64,000 nucleotides of DNA from Bacillus sp. 2B10 (lineage in GTDB: Bacteria > Pseudomonadota > Alphaproteobacteria > Sphingomonadales > Sphingomonadaceae). The DNA is taken from assembly GCA_003946805.1 (NCBI GenBank), contig RPSH01000018.1:1-64000 (forward strand), in the 5' to 3' direction. Both the position numbers and the translations under genes were made by a program. Every line of letters begins with the position of its first letter. The stretch's first letter is position 1. Below are positions 26,275 to 35,163 of this stretch, in pieces. The notes under the pieces were generated by a model. The model had not been told where the DNA came from. It did no database searches and worked only from the letters and a program-made list of their open reading frames with translations.

Positions 26275-27360
26275 TCAGTTCATCTGGCCGCGGAGGAAGG
26301 CGATCAGTTTCGGATCACTGCCGGTGCGTTCGAGGATGGGCAGGATGACCCGCCACCCGTTGTCGCTGTTGGTCAGGATGACGATGCCGTCGCCGCTCGC
26401 GCGATCGATCGCGGCGAAGGTGAACGCCCCGGCATCCTTGCCGGTGTGGAGCATCGTCGTGCGATCGGGAAAGCCGAGCAGCTGCCAGCCGAGGCCGAAG
26501 CCGGTCCAGGGCGGACAGCTGGCCGCCTTCGTTCCGATACATAATTCGGGCGTCAGGTTGGCCTGCGATCTGCTGCGCTCCGCCGCGACAGACGCGACCA
26601 GGCCCCGGTCGTTGCGGGCATCGATGAGGAAGCGCGCATAATCACGCGCGGTTGCGTGCGCCAGATCGGCGGCGTTGTATCTTGTCACCCGCTCGACCGG
26701 CAGCGGCTTGCCTGCGTCGTCGTAGGGCACGGCGATCGGCACCGTCTCGCCTTGCGCCGACACATAGCCCGAGGCGGGCATGTGGGCGGGGGCGAACAGC
26801 CAGCGGTGGCCAAGCGTCTCGAACGATTGCCCGGTGCGGCGCTCGGCGTAGCGGGCCGCATATTGATACCCCTCGCCCGAATAGCCGGTGGTCGTGCCGG
26901 GATCATGATCGAACGCCAGCCCCTTCGCATCGCGCCAGTTCGGCAATCCGGTGCGATGGCTCAGCGCCATGCGGACCGTCAGCTTCATCCGCCGGGGATC
27001 GCGCGACAGGTCGGGGTCGCTCCAGTAGCGATCCATCGGCTCATCAAGCGACAGCTGGCCGGCCGAAACCAGTCGCAGGATGACCTCCGCCGTCAGCGGC
27101 TTCGTCAGCGAAGCGAGATTGTAGGGTGTGGCAACGGTCGCCGCGCGGTCCGGCCCCGCCATGCCCCAGGCCCCGGTCAAGACGACCCGTCCGTTGCGGA
27201 TCACGGCGATCGACGCGCTCTCCACGCGCTGTTCGCGCAGGGTTGCAGTCATGTCCGGCAGCGCGGAGTTCGTGCTGGCGTCCGCCATCGAGGCGCAAGC
27301 CGTCAACGCGACCATGCCGAAGCGAATTCCTCGTTTCAACGTGGTGGCTGTATTACTCAT
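26275..27360 (-). CDS. Secreted beta-lactamase-family serine hydrolase
   Basis: Class C beta-lactamase/esterase-fold protein of 361 aa with an N-terminal export signal. The nucleophile motif SLTK lies in NLASLTKPLTAEVIL, the second motif is YSG in TTGYSGEGYQYAARYAERRTG, and HTGKDAG provides the third, KTG-like, element. Family members are peptidases, esterases or D-amino acid hydrolases; resistance to beta-lactams should not be assumed. ATG at 27360 is preferred to an in-frame TTG at 27366. Confidence 0.8.
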   Translation of the reverse strand: MSNTATTLKRGIRFGMVALTACASMADASTNSALPDMTATLREQRVESASIAVIRNGRVVLTGAWGMAGPDRAATVATPYNLASLTKPLTAEVILRLVSAGQLSLDEPMDRYWSDPDLSRDPRRMKLTVRMALSHRTGLPNWRDAKGLAFDHDPGTTTGYSGEGYQYAARYAERRTGQSFETLGHRWLFAPAHMPASGYVSAQGETVPIAVPYDDAGKPLPVERVTRYNAADLAHATARDYARFLIDARNDRGLVASVAAERSRSQANLTPELCIGTKAASCPPWTGFGLGWQLLGFPDRTTMLHTGKDAGAFTFAAIDRASGDGIVILTNSDNGWRVILPILERTGSDPKLIAFLRGQMN

Positions 27361-27517
27361 GTGCAACAGTTAGCGGCACAGAAGTCTGGCCGCAACCTCG
27401 CTCGCATTTGCCGTCGACACGGCGGACGTGAGAACCGCACTGAGATTCCCGAACCACGATCCTTTCCGGGTAGCAACCACTCTCCCCCTCCCGTTCGACG
27501 CCCGCGACCGGACCGGA

Positions 27518-30301
27518 TCACACGAACCCGGCAAAGTCCTTGCCCGCCGCGGCATCGAGCATCCGCCGTTCGAGCGATTTCAGCCGCAGCTGCCCGGTGA
27601 TGCGGTCGCCGGTCAGGTCGGTGACGTAGAAGGTGTCGACCGCGCGCTCGCCATAGGTGGCGATGTGCGCAGAATGCAGCGTCACCTTCGACTGGAACAG
27701 CGCCTGCGCCAGATGGTGGAGCAACGCAGGGCGGTCGCGGGCGTTGACCTCGATCACGGTGAAGCGGTTCGACGCGGCATTGTCGATCAGCACGTTGGGC
27801 TCGATCGGAAACGCTTCGGCACGCGGCCGCGACAGCGGTTTCGCGGCAAGGCGGTCGTTCAGCTTCATCCGGTTGGCGAGCGCGTCGCCGATCGCGGTCT
27901 TCAGCCGCTGCAACTGCCCCGCTTCGTCGAACGGCCCGCCCAGCGGGTTCTGGACGAGGAAATTGTCGAGCGCCATGCCGGTGCGCGTCGTGTGGATGCG
28001 CGCGTCGATGATGTTGCCGCCCGCGGCGTGGATCGCGCCGGCGATGCGGTAGAACAGCCCGGGATGGTCGGCGGCATGGACCGTGACCAGCGTGGCCCCG
28101 CGGTCCTCGTCGACGCTGGTCTCGATCGTCAGGCGGGTGTCGCCCGACTGGTCGACGACGCGGGCGTTGGCGGCGATCACGTCGTCGGGTTCGGCGATCC
28201 AGTAGGCCGGCGGCAAGTGGCGGACATAGGCGGCCAGCGTCTCCTTGTCCCAGCCCAGCGTCGCGCGCAACGTCGCCTGCTTCTCGGCGATGCGTTCGTC
28301 GCGGCCGCGCTGCTTGTGGCCCAGACGCAGCACCTCCTCGGCGGTCTCGAACAGCGTGGTGAGCAGCTGGCGCTTCCACCCGTTCCACGTTCCCGGCCCC
28401 ACCGCGCGGATATCGACGACGGTCAGCACCAGCAGCATGCGCAGCCGCTGCGGCGACTGCACCACGCCGGTGAAGTCGAGGATCGTCTTGAAGTCCGACA
28501 GGTCGCGCTTGAACGCGGTCGCCGACATCAAAAGGTGATAGCGCACCAGCCACGCCACCGTCTCGGTCTCGGCCGGGGTGAGGCCGAGGCGCGGGCACAG
28601 CCGCTCGGCGACCTCCGCCCCCAGGATCGAATGGTCGCCGCCGCGCCCCTTGGCGATGTCATGGCACAGCACCGCGACGAACAGCGCGCGCCGCTGGACG
28701 ATGCCACCGAACAGCGCGGTGGCCAGCGGATGCTCCTCGCGACAGATGCCGCGCTCGACCTGCGACAACAGCCCGATCATGCGGATCGTATGCTCATCCA
28801 CCGTATAATGGTGGTACATGTCGAACTGCATCTGCGCGACGATGCGGCCGAAATCGGGAATGAAGCGGCCGAACACCCCGGCCTCGTTCATCCAGCGCAG
28901 CACCAGCTCGGGATCGCGCGGGGACGTCAGCACGTCGAGGAACAGCTGGTTGGCGCGCGGGTGCGATCGGACCTGCCCGGCCAGCCGCGCATCGCGCGAC
29001 GCCGCGCGCATCGCCAGCGGATGGATTTCGAGGCCGTGCAGGTCGGCGAGCGCAAAGATCTCGATCAGCCGCACCGGGTCTTCGGCGAAGAAATTGTCCT
29101 TGGGCAGCGCCAGCCGCCCGCGATCGAGCACGAAGCCGTGCAGCCGCCGCGGCCGCCGGCGCAGGCGCGGAAAGCCGAAGCGGCTGCCGCGCGCGGCATA
29201 GGTTTCGTCGAGGTGGCTGAGGAACATGCCGGTCAGGTCGCCGACCCGCTTGGCCTGCAGGAAATAGAATTGCATGAAGCGTTCGACGCGCGACTTGCCG
29301 ACCCGGTCGCTGTAGCGCATCCGCGTCGCGATCTCGGTCTGCACGTCGAAGGTCAGCCGCTCCTCGGCCCGCCCGGTGATGAGGTGTAGATGACAGCGCA
29401 CCGCCCACAGGAAATCCTCGGCCCGGTTGAACTTGCGCAGTTCGGGCGCGCTGAGCAGCCCGACCGGCACCAGATCGGCGGCGCGGCGGACGTTATAGGC
29501 GTATTTCCCGATCCAGAAGAGCGCGTGCAGGTCGCGCAGGCCGCCCTTCCCCTCCTTCACATTCGGTTCGACGACATAGCGGGTGTCGCCCATCCGCTTG
29601 TGCCGCGCATCGCGTTCGGCCAGCTTTTCGGCGATGAAGGTCCGGGCGGTCCCCTCCTGCACCTCGCTCTTGAAGCGCTGCGCCGCCTCCGCATAGAGCG
29701 TGGTATCGCCCCAGACATAGCGCGCCTCGACCAGCGCGGTGCGCACCGTCACGTCGGCCTTCGCCTGCCGCACCATCTCGTCGAGCGAGCGCGACGAATG
29801 GCCGACCTTCAGCCCCAGGTCCCACAGCGCATAGAGCGTCGATTCGATGACCTGTTCGGACCATGGCGTCTGCTTCCACGGGGTCAGCACGCCGATATCG
29901 ACGTCCGAATGCGGCGCCATCTCGCCCCGGCCATAACCGCCGACCGCGATCAGCGTCATGCGTTCGGCCGCGGTCGGATTGTGGTTGGGGTGGACGCGCT
30001 CGACAATGAATCCGGCCAGCGCGACGAGGATCGCGTCGGTCAGATAGGCATAGGCCGCCGCCGTCTCCAGCCCGTGGCCGGGCCGCACCGACAGCCGGCG
30101 TTCGATCTCGGCCCGCCCGCGTGCTAGCGCGTCGCGCAGCACGGCGGTCGCGGCGCGGCGCAGCGCCACGCCGTCGCGGGTTTCCGCCGAAAGGCCGCGA
30201 AGCGCCTGCGCCAGCGCCGCCGGATCGACGATCGCCTGCGGATCGACGATGCGCTCGAACCGCGGCGGCGTGGCGAGGTCGGGCTGGACCGCGTCGTTCA
30301 G
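27518..30301 (-). CDS. glnD: [Protein-PII] uridylyltransferase / uridylyl-removing enzyme, probable CTG start
   Basis: GlnD, 927 aa. It senses glutamine and uridylylates or deuridylylates PII proteins. Domains in order: nucleotidyltransferase with GGYGRGEMAPHSDVD, an HD domain with LCHDIAKGRGGDHS, and two C-terminal ACT domains (VTVHAADHPGLFYRIAGAI and EVNARDRPALLHHLAQALF). The nearest conventional start (GTG at 30169) would remove about 44 residues that look native (PPRFERIVDPQAIVDPAALA). The frame continues upstream to CTG at 30301, which overlaps the grpE stop as CTGA and has GGAGGG six bases upstream. I therefore place the start there; this needs experimental support. Confidence 0.9.
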   Translation of the reverse strand: MNDAVQPDLATPPRFERIVDPQAIVDPAALAQALRGLSAETRDGVALRRAATAVLRDALARGRAEIERRLSVRPGHGLETAAAYAYLTDAILVALAGFIVERVHPNHNPTAAERMTLIAVGGYGRGEMAPHSDVDIGVLTPWKQTPWSEQVIESTLYALWDLGLKVGHSSRSLDEMVRQAKADVTVRTALVEARYVWGDTTLYAEAAQRFKSEVQEGTARTFIAEKLAERDARHKRMGDTRYVVEPNVKEGKGGLRDLHALFWIGKYAYNVRRAADLVPVGLLSAPELRKFNRAEDFLWAVRCHLHLITGRAEERLTFDVQTEIATRMRYSDRVGKSRVERFMQFYFLQAKRVGDLTGMFLSHLDETYAARGSRFGFPRLRRRPRRLHGFVLDRGRLALPKDNFFAEDPVRLIEIFALADLHGLEIHPLAMRAASRDARLAGQVRSHPRANQLFLDVLTSPRDPELVLRWMNEAGVFGRFIPDFGRIVAQMQFDMYHHYTVDEHTIRMIGLLSQVERGICREEHPLATALFGGIVQRRALFVAVLCHDIAKGRGGDHSILGAEVAERLCPRLGLTPAETETVAWLVRYHLLMSATAFKRDLSDFKTILDFTGVVQSPQRLRMLLVLTVVDIRAVGPGTWNGWKRQLLTTLFETAEEVLRLGHKQRGRDERIAEKQATLRATLGWDKETLAAYVRHLPPAYWIAEPDDVIAANARVVDQSGDTRLTIETSVDEDRGATLVTVHAADHPGLFYRIAGAIHAAGGNIIDARIHTTRTGMALDNFLVQNPLGGPFDEAGQLQRLKTAIGDALANRMKLNDRLAAKPLSRPRAEAFPIEPNVLIDNAASNRFTVIEVNARDRPALLHHLAQALFQSKVTLHSAHIATYGERAVDTFYVTDLTGDRITGQLRLKSLERRMLDAAAGKDFAGFV

Positions 30302-30855
30302 GCGCCGCCCTCCGGCGCCTTCGCCACGCCGACCAGCGCGGGCCGCAGCAGCCGATCACGGATCATGTAGCCGGTCTGGATTTCCTGCACGACCGTTCCC
30401 GGCGCGGCATCGGCCGACGGCACCTCGAACATCGCCTGATGCTTGTTGGGGTCCAGCGCCTCTCCGACCGACACCATCTTCGTGATGCCGTGTCGGCTGA
30501 ACACGCTGTCCAGCTCACGACCGGTCGCCTCCAGCCCGGTGATGAGGCCCTTCAGCCGGTCGTCGCCGCGCAGGTCGTCGGGGATCGCCGACAGCGCGCG
30601 CGACAGGTTGTCGGCGACCGACAGGACGTCGCGCGAAAACGCGGTCGCGGCATAGGCGCGGGCGTCGGCCACTTCCTTCTCGGCGCGGCGGCGGACGTTC
30701 TGCAGGTCGGCGCGGGCATACAGCACCTCGGCCTGTGCATCGGCCAGCTTCGCCTCCAGTTCGGCGCTGCGATCCGCTTCGGCGACTTCGGGGGCGGCCT
30801 CTGCGGTGGCTTCGCGCAGGTCGTTCGTATCGTCGTTGGCGGGGATGTCGTTCAT
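30298..30855 (-). CDS. grpE: Nucleotide exchange factor GrpE
   Basis: DnaK nucleotide exchange factor, 185 aa. A long N-terminal helix rich in A, E, D and R (AELEAKLADAQAEVLYARADLQNVRRRAEKE) leads into the four-helix part and the C-terminal beta-wing (FEVPSADAAPGTVVQEIQTGYMIRDRLLRPALVGVAK), which carries the family signature. The start at 30855 (MNDIPAND) was chosen because the longer frame runs into the end of hrcA. It lies 16 bases after hrcA and overlaps the proposed glnD start. Confidence 0.95.
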   Translation of the reverse strand: MNDIPANDDTNDLREATAEAAPEVAEADRSAELEAKLADAQAEVLYARADLQNVRRRAEKEVADARAYAATAFSRDVLSVADNLSRALSAIPDDLRGDDRLKGLITGLEATGRELDSVFSRHGITKMVSVGEALDPNKHQAMFEVPSADAAPGTVVQEIQTGYMIRDRLLRPALVGVAKAPEGGA

Positions 30856-30871
30856 TCCAGTCTCTTCTTCA

Positions 30872-31909
30872 TCAGCCCAGCAATCGGGCCAGCGTTGCGG
30901 CGGTGAAATCCACCATGGGCACGACGCGCGCATAGTTCAACCGGACAGGCCCGATCACGCCGACGACGCCGACGACGCGCCCGTCCAGCGCGCGGACCGG
31001 CTTGGCGATGACCGACGATCCGGTCAATGCGAACAATTTGTTTTCCGACCCGATGAAGATGCGCGCGGCATCGCCGTCCTGCGCAGATTCGAGCAACCGT
31101 GCGATCTCTTCCTTGCCCTCCAGCTCGTCGAGCAGCTGGCGCACGCGGTCGAGGTCGTGGCTGGCGGCCTCGTCGATCAGCCGCGCCTGTCCCCGCACGA
31201 TCAGCACCGGGCGGTGGCCGCCATCCTCGCTCCACATCGCAAGGCCGCGTTCGACCAGCGCGCGCGCGGCGACGTCCAGTTCGGCACGCTCCTGCCCGAT
31301 CTCGCGCAGGATGCAGGCGCGCGCCTCGCTCAGGGTCATGCCCGACAGGCGCGCGGTCAGGTAATTGCCCGCCTCGACCAGCGCGGCGGCACTGGCGCCG
31401 GGGGTGTCGAGCACGCGGTTCTCGACCGATCCGTCGGCCCCGACCAGCACGGCCAGCGCGCGGGTGCCCGACAGCGGCACGAACGACACCTGCCGCAGCA
31501 CCGGTTCGTGCTTGGGGACCAGCACCACCCCGGCACTGGCCGACAGGCCCGACAGCGCGGCGGCGGTGCGGGCGAGCGCTTCCTCGACCGGTCCGGCGCT
31601 GTCGGCCTGCGCGGCGATGGTCGCGCGTTCCTGTGCCGACGGTTCCATCGCGTGCATCATGCCGTCGACGAACAGGCGCAGGCCGGTTTCGGTCGGCATC
31701 CGCCCGGCACTGACATGCGGCGCGGCGAGCAGCCCGGCTTCCTCCAGATCCTGCATCACCCCCCGGATCGAGGCGGGCGAAAGGTTCAGGCCCGACAGCT
31801 GCGCGATGGTGCGCGACCCGACCGGCGTGCCGGTGGCGAGGTAGGAATCGACCACGATCCGGAACACGTCGCGCGCGCGGTCGGTCAGTTCGTGGATCGG
31901 TGCGGTCAT
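30872..31909 (-). CDS. hrcA: Heat-inducible transcription repressor HrcA
   Basis: Repressor of class I heat-shock genes, 345 aa, the normal size. The N-terminal winged helix (ARDVFRIVVDSYLATGTPVGSRTIAQLSGLNLSPASIRGVMQDLEEAGLL) is strongly conserved, and HrcA-type effector segments follow (FVPLSGTRALAVLVGADGSVENRV and the closing RVVGVVGVIGPVRLNYARVVPMVDFTA). It is the first gene of hrcA-grpE-glnD on the minus strand. I see no CIRCE inverted repeat in its upstream region, so its target sites should be elsewhere, such as groESL. Confidence 0.96.
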   Translation of the reverse strand: MTAPIHELTDRARDVFRIVVDSYLATGTPVGSRTIAQLSGLNLSPASIRGVMQDLEEAGLLAAPHVSAGRMPTETGLRLFVDGMMHAMEPSAQERATIAAQADSAGPVEEALARTAAALSGLSASAGVVLVPKHEPVLRQVSFVPLSGTRALAVLVGADGSVENRVLDTPGASAAALVEAGNYLTARLSGMTLSEARACILREIGQERAELDVAARALVERGLAMWSEDGGHRPVLIVRGQARLIDEAASHDLDRVRQLLDELEGKEEIARLLESAQDGDAARIFIGSENKLFALTGSSVIAKPVRALDGRVVGVVGVIGPVRLNYARVVPMVDFTAATLARLLG

Positions 31910-32084
31910 GGGTGGAATGTAGGACGACCAGGCGCCAAGCGGAACCCGGATCCTCCCCGCTCGCGGGGAGGGGGACCGTCCGCGTCAGCGGATGGTGGAG
32001 GGGGATCGCCACGCAACGCAACGGTTCCGCAAGCGGACACCCCCCTCCACCATGCTGCGCATGCCCCCCCGTGCCGGAGAGGAT
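31910..32084. other. Intergenic repeats upstream of hrcA
   Basis: No gene is supported. The stretch contains a hairpin of CCTCCCCGCTCGCGGGGAGG type (about 31952-31972) and two facing stretches related by inversion, CCATGGTGGAGGGGG-like near 31991-32010 and CCCCCTCCACCATG at 32041-32054. It runs directly into the mobile element at 32085. It must also contain the hrcA promoter, which I cannot place. Confidence 0.5.
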
Positions 32085-32252
32085 TAGGGCCGATCGACAT
32101 TCAGGCCGTACCCCCGCGCAGGCGGGGGTCCAGAGTAACGGCAGGACGACATTCGTGGCTCTGGACCCCCGCCTGCGCGGGGGTACGTGAACCAGAAAGG
32201 CTCCTGATCCTGCTGGATGGCCCTCCAATTCGCTGAATGTCGATCGGCCCTA
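32085..32252. mobile_element. MITE-like palindromic element, copy A
   Basis: A 164-base element (32087-32250) bounded by perfect 18-base terminal inverted repeats, GGGCCGATCGACATTCAG, and flanked on both sides by TA, as expected for a target duplication of IS630/Tc1-mariner type. Inside is a second palindrome with arms starting GTACCCCCGCGCAGG. It encodes nothing. Its right TA forms part of the stop codon of the lipoprotein gene at 32250. Copy B lies at 37578-37745 in the opposite orientation. Confidence 0.8.
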
Positions 32253-32762
32253 GTTCGGCGCGATGAACTGCTCGATCGGCAGTTCGTTCGGTGCGGACCG
32301 CAGCGCTTCGTTCATCGCCTGGTTCGCCATCGCGCAGCCATAATAGAAGGACAGGTGCTGCGACGCACCCGATGCCTCGTTCCAGCGGATATCGACCGAG
32401 GGCATGTCCGTCGGCGCATTCTGGCACCCCGGATGGCCGGGCTGGATCAGCTGCTCTCCCTGCCGCGGCCGATACCGCTCCAGCTTCGCGGCGAAGGCGC
32501 GATACTGGTCCGGCGATGCCCGGAACGCGCGGATGCCGCTGACCTTCGTGAAGCGCTTGCCCTCGAACACCCCCGACCCGTCGGGCTGCACCGTCACGCG
32601 ATACACCGGGCATGTCCCGAAACATGGCGACGTCTCGTAGCTGATGGTCTCGCGCTCGATCGCGACCGGCCGGGTGTCGGTGCTCGTGTTGCCGACCGCC
32701 ATCACGCAGCCGCCGGTCATGGCACCCGATATCGTCAACATGCCCAAGGCGATGAATTTCAT
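32250..32762 (-). CDS. Putative lipoprotein with DUF6438-like domain
   Basis: Protein of 170 aa with a type II signal (ALGMLTISGAMTGGC), giving a lipidated cysteine at about residue 19. The body contains ISYETSPCFGTCPVYRVTVQPDGSGVFEG, the pattern of the DUF6438 family, whose function is unknown. The gene ends with TAG at 32250-32252, of which CTA on the plus strand is the last base of the inserted element plus its TA flank. The original C-terminus may therefore have been altered by the insertion. Confidence 0.75.
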   Translation of the reverse strand: MKFIALGMLTISGAMTGGCVMAVGNTSTDTRPVAIERETISYETSPCFGTCPVYRVTVQPDGSGVFEGKRFTKVSGIRAFRASPDQYRAFAAKLERYRPRQGEQLIQPGHPGCQNAPTDMPSVDIRWNEASGASQHLSFYYGCAMANQAMNEALRSAPNELPIEQFIAPN

Positions 32763-32877
32763 AGGTAGCTCCCTGTTCGGGTCCGTCGTTACGGCCCCGT
32801 TCCCCCGACGTATCCCGCGGCGGCTGGCGCGCCGATGAACGGATCGCTAGGGCTAGGCGAAATTTCAGGAGATTCCC

Positions 32878-33594
32878 ATGCGCCCATCCGGCCGCGCCCC
32901 CGACGACATGCGTGCCATCACGATCGAGACGAACTTCACCCGCCATGCGGAAGGATCGTGCCTGATCGGCTTCGGCGATACGAAGGTGCTGGTCACCGCC
33001 TCGCTCGAGGAGCGCCTGCCGCCATGGCTGCGCGGCAAGGGCGAAGGCTGGGTCACCGCCGAATACGGCATGCTGCCGCGCGCCACCCATACCCGCAGCA
33101 GCCGTGAAGCCGCCAAGGGCAAGCAGTCGGGCCGCACGCAGGAAATCCAGCGGCTGATCGGCCGTTCCCTTCGCGCGGTCGTCGACCTCAAGGCGCTGGG
33201 CGAACGCCAGATCACGCTCGATTGCGACGTGATCCAGGCCGATGGCGGCACCCGCACCGCATCGATCTCCGGCGCGTGGGTCGCGCTCCGCCTCGCCGTC
33301 GACGGGCTGATGCGCGAAGGCAAGCTGGAGGTCGATCCGATCAGCCGCCAGGTCGCGGCGGTCAGCTGCGGCATCCATCAGGGCACACCGGTGCTCGACC
33401 TCGACTATATCGAGGATTCGGCCGCCGATGCCGACGCCAATTTCGTGCTGACCAGCGACAACAACATCGCCGAGGTACAGGCCACCGCCGAGGGCGCGTG
33501 CTATGACGAGGAGGCGCTGCTGCGCCTGCTGCGCCTCGCCCGCATCGGCTGCGGCCGCATCTTCGCAGAACAGCTGCGGGCGACCGGGCGATGA
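32878..33594 (+). CDS. rph: Ribonuclease PH
   Basis: Phosphate-dependent 3' exonuclease of tRNA maturation, 238 aa, full length. Family segments include [73 protein letters not shown] and [20 protein letters not shown]. The start codon follows AGGAG. It overlaps rdgB by four bases (ATGA at 33591), a conserved pairing. Confidence 0.97.
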   Translation: MRPSGRAPDDMRAITIETNFTRHAEGSCLIGFGDTKVLVTASLEERLPPWLRGKGEGWVTAEYGMLPRATHTRSSREAAKGKQSGRTQEIQRLIGRSLRAVVDLKALGERQITLDCDVIQADGGTRTASISGAWVALRLAVDGLMREGKLEVDPISRQVAAVSCGIHQGTPVLDLDYIEDSAADADANFVLTSDNNIAEVQATAEGACYDEEALLRLLRLARIGCGRIFAEQLRATGR

Positions 33595-34220
33595 GCGGCG
33601 AGGGCAAGGAGCCGCAGGCGATCCGCAAGCTGACGCCCGGCAAGCTGGTCATCGCCAGCCACAATCCCGGCAAGATCCGCGAGATCGCGGCGCTGCTCGG
33701 GCCGTACGGCGTCACGCCGATCTCGGCGGGCGAACTCGACCTGCCCGAGCCCGAGGAAACCGGCACGACCTTCGTCGCCAATGCCGAGCTGAAGGCGTTG
33801 CAGGCCGCCGACCTGTCGGGCCTGCCCGCGCTCGCCGACGACAGCGGGCTGTGCGTCGAGGCGCTGAACGGCGATCCGGGCATCTTTTCGGCACGCTGGG
33901 CCGGACCGTCGAAGGATTTTGCGCAAGCGATGCGACTGGTCGAGGAGCGGATGCAGGCGACCGGGCCGGACCACAGCCGCGCCGCACACTTCGTCTGCGC
34001 GCTGGCGCTCGCGTGGCCCGACGGCCATGTCGAATGGTTCGAGGGCCGCGTCGACGGGCAACTGGTCTGGCCGCCGCGGGGGGGAAATGGCTTCGGCTAC
34101 GACCCCATGTTCGTGGCGGAAGGCATGGACCAGAGCTATGGCGAGATCGATCCCGACCACAAGCACGCGATCAGCCACCGCGCCGATGCGTTCGCGCAAC
34201 TGGTGAAGGCGGTGTTCTGA
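33591..34220 (+). CDS. rdgB: Non-canonical purine NTP pyrophosphatase
   Basis: RdgB/HAM1 family, 209 aa, hydrolysing ITP, dITP and XTP to clean the nucleotide pool. Motifs: [14 protein letters not shown] at the start, [26 protein letters not shown] in the middle and GFGYDPMF near residue 170. The ten extra N-terminal residues are a minor family variation. It is translationally coupled to rph and followed by a short conserved-looking gene after 53 bases. Confidence 0.96.
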   Translation: MSGEGKEPQAIRKLTPGKLVIASHNPGKIREIAALLGPYGVTPISAGELDLPEPEETGTTFVANAELKALQAADLSGLPALADDSGLCVEALNGDPGIFSARWAGPSKDFAQAMRLVEERMQATGPDHSRAAHFVCALALAWPDGHVEWFEGRVDGQLVWPPRGGNGFGYDPMFVAEGMDQSYGEIDPDHKHAISHRADAFAQLVKAVF

Positions 34221-34273
34221 CACGGAACGCCGGTCTGCGTCCGGGCATTGGGCGTTCCGAAAGGAATTTGCCC

Positions 34274-34489
34274 ATGTCCGATACGCTTGTCACCACCCGC
34301 CACCGCGAGATCGCCGTCGAGCATCTGCTGTTCTGGACGATGCGCTATGTCGAGGAACAGCATCCGGGGCTGCTCGATTCGCTCGAAGCCAGCCTCGACA
34401 AGCTGGGCGACCCCGGCCACGGCGCGGACAAGGACGACGACGCCGTCCGCCACATCGCCGCGAAGATGATCGCGGGCGCGCGGGAATAG
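34274..34489 (+). CDS. Small hypothetical protein (71 aa)
   Basis: Mostly helical, acidic protein starting MSDTLVTTRHREIAVEHLLF and containing MRYVEEQHPGLLDSLEASLDKLGD. AAAGGAA lies nine bases before the ATG. There is no signal peptide or membrane segment, and I do not recognise the family. It follows rdgB in the same direction, and an inverted repeat (GGAACGCC/GGCGTTCC, about 34224-34259) lies between them. Confidence 0.65.
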   Translation: MSDTLVTTRHREIAVEHLLFWTMRYVEEQHPGLLDSLEASLDKLGDPGHGADKDDDAVRHIAAKMIAGARE

Positions 34490-34579
34490 GCGGTCGGCGG
34501 GGCAGGACCTCGTCCCGGCGACCCCTTCGGGACGGACCGTCGCCCATTTAAACCGGGTCGCAGCGCGTGCCCGTCCCGC

Positions 34580-35143
34580 TCAGAACGCCCGTTGCCCCGG
34601 ATAATTGCCGGCGGGGACATAGCGGCAGACGACGTAGTCGTCCTTCGCGCTGCTCGCCTCGGCACAGCCGAAGCGCTGCGTCGTGCGCCACATGATCTGC
34701 GTATAGTGACCGACATCCTCGAACCGGCCGGTGCGCGACACGGCGGGCAGGATGCCGGGCGCATAGTCGCGCTTCTCCGCCACCCAGTGCCCGACCATCT
34801 CGGCATAGCGGTACGCGCCGCGCGTGCCGGTCCACAGATTCTCGCCCTGCTCCGGAAGCCCACGCGGCTGCGGCGAATGTTCGAAGCGGCCGGTGGTGGC
34901 GAGCGTGTCGGCATAGCGTTTGGCGTCGCGCGCCAGCGCCGGGTCCCAGCCGAGCGGCGGCAATCCCGCCTCCGCCCGCGCGGCGCGGTGGCCCGCCTCC
35001 ATCGCCTGCCGCAACAGCGCAGGCCCCCGCGGCGCCGGCCCTTCGAACGCCCGCGGTTCGACGACGCGCTCGGGTCCCGGATCGATCCCGGACGAACAGG
35101 CCCCCAGCAGCAACAGGGGCGCCACTATTTGTATCGCTCGCAT
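34580..35143 (-). CDS. CAP-domain (SCP/PR-1-like) lipoprotein
   Basis: Protein of 187 aa with a lipoprotein signal (MRAIQIVAPLLLLGACSSG). The CAP fold is shown by LRQAMEAGHRAARAEAGLPPLGWDPALARDAKRYA, HSPQPRGLPEQGENLW and the signature GHYTQIMWRTTQRFGCA, ending in CRYVPAGNYPGQ. The conserved cavity histidines and glutamate are present. The role of bacterial CAP proteins is mostly unknown. An ATG three codons earlier (35152) is possible. It is divergent from hemW. Confidence 0.88.
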   Translation of the reverse strand: MRAIQIVAPLLLLGACSSGIDPGPERVVEPRAFEGPAPRGPALLRQAMEAGHRAARAEAGLPPLGWDPALARDAKRYADTLATTGRFEHSPQPRGLPEQGENLWTGTRGAYRYAEMVGHWVAEKRDYAPGILPAVSRTGRFEDVGHYTQIMWRTTQRFGCAEASSAKDDYVVCRYVPAGNYPGQRAF

Positions 35144-35163
35144 CGCGCCCATATGGGACGGCG

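Noticed and set aside
31910..32100. CIRCE element expected near hrcA
   Set aside because: I found no TTAGCACTC-N9-GAGTGCTAA-like inverted repeat here.
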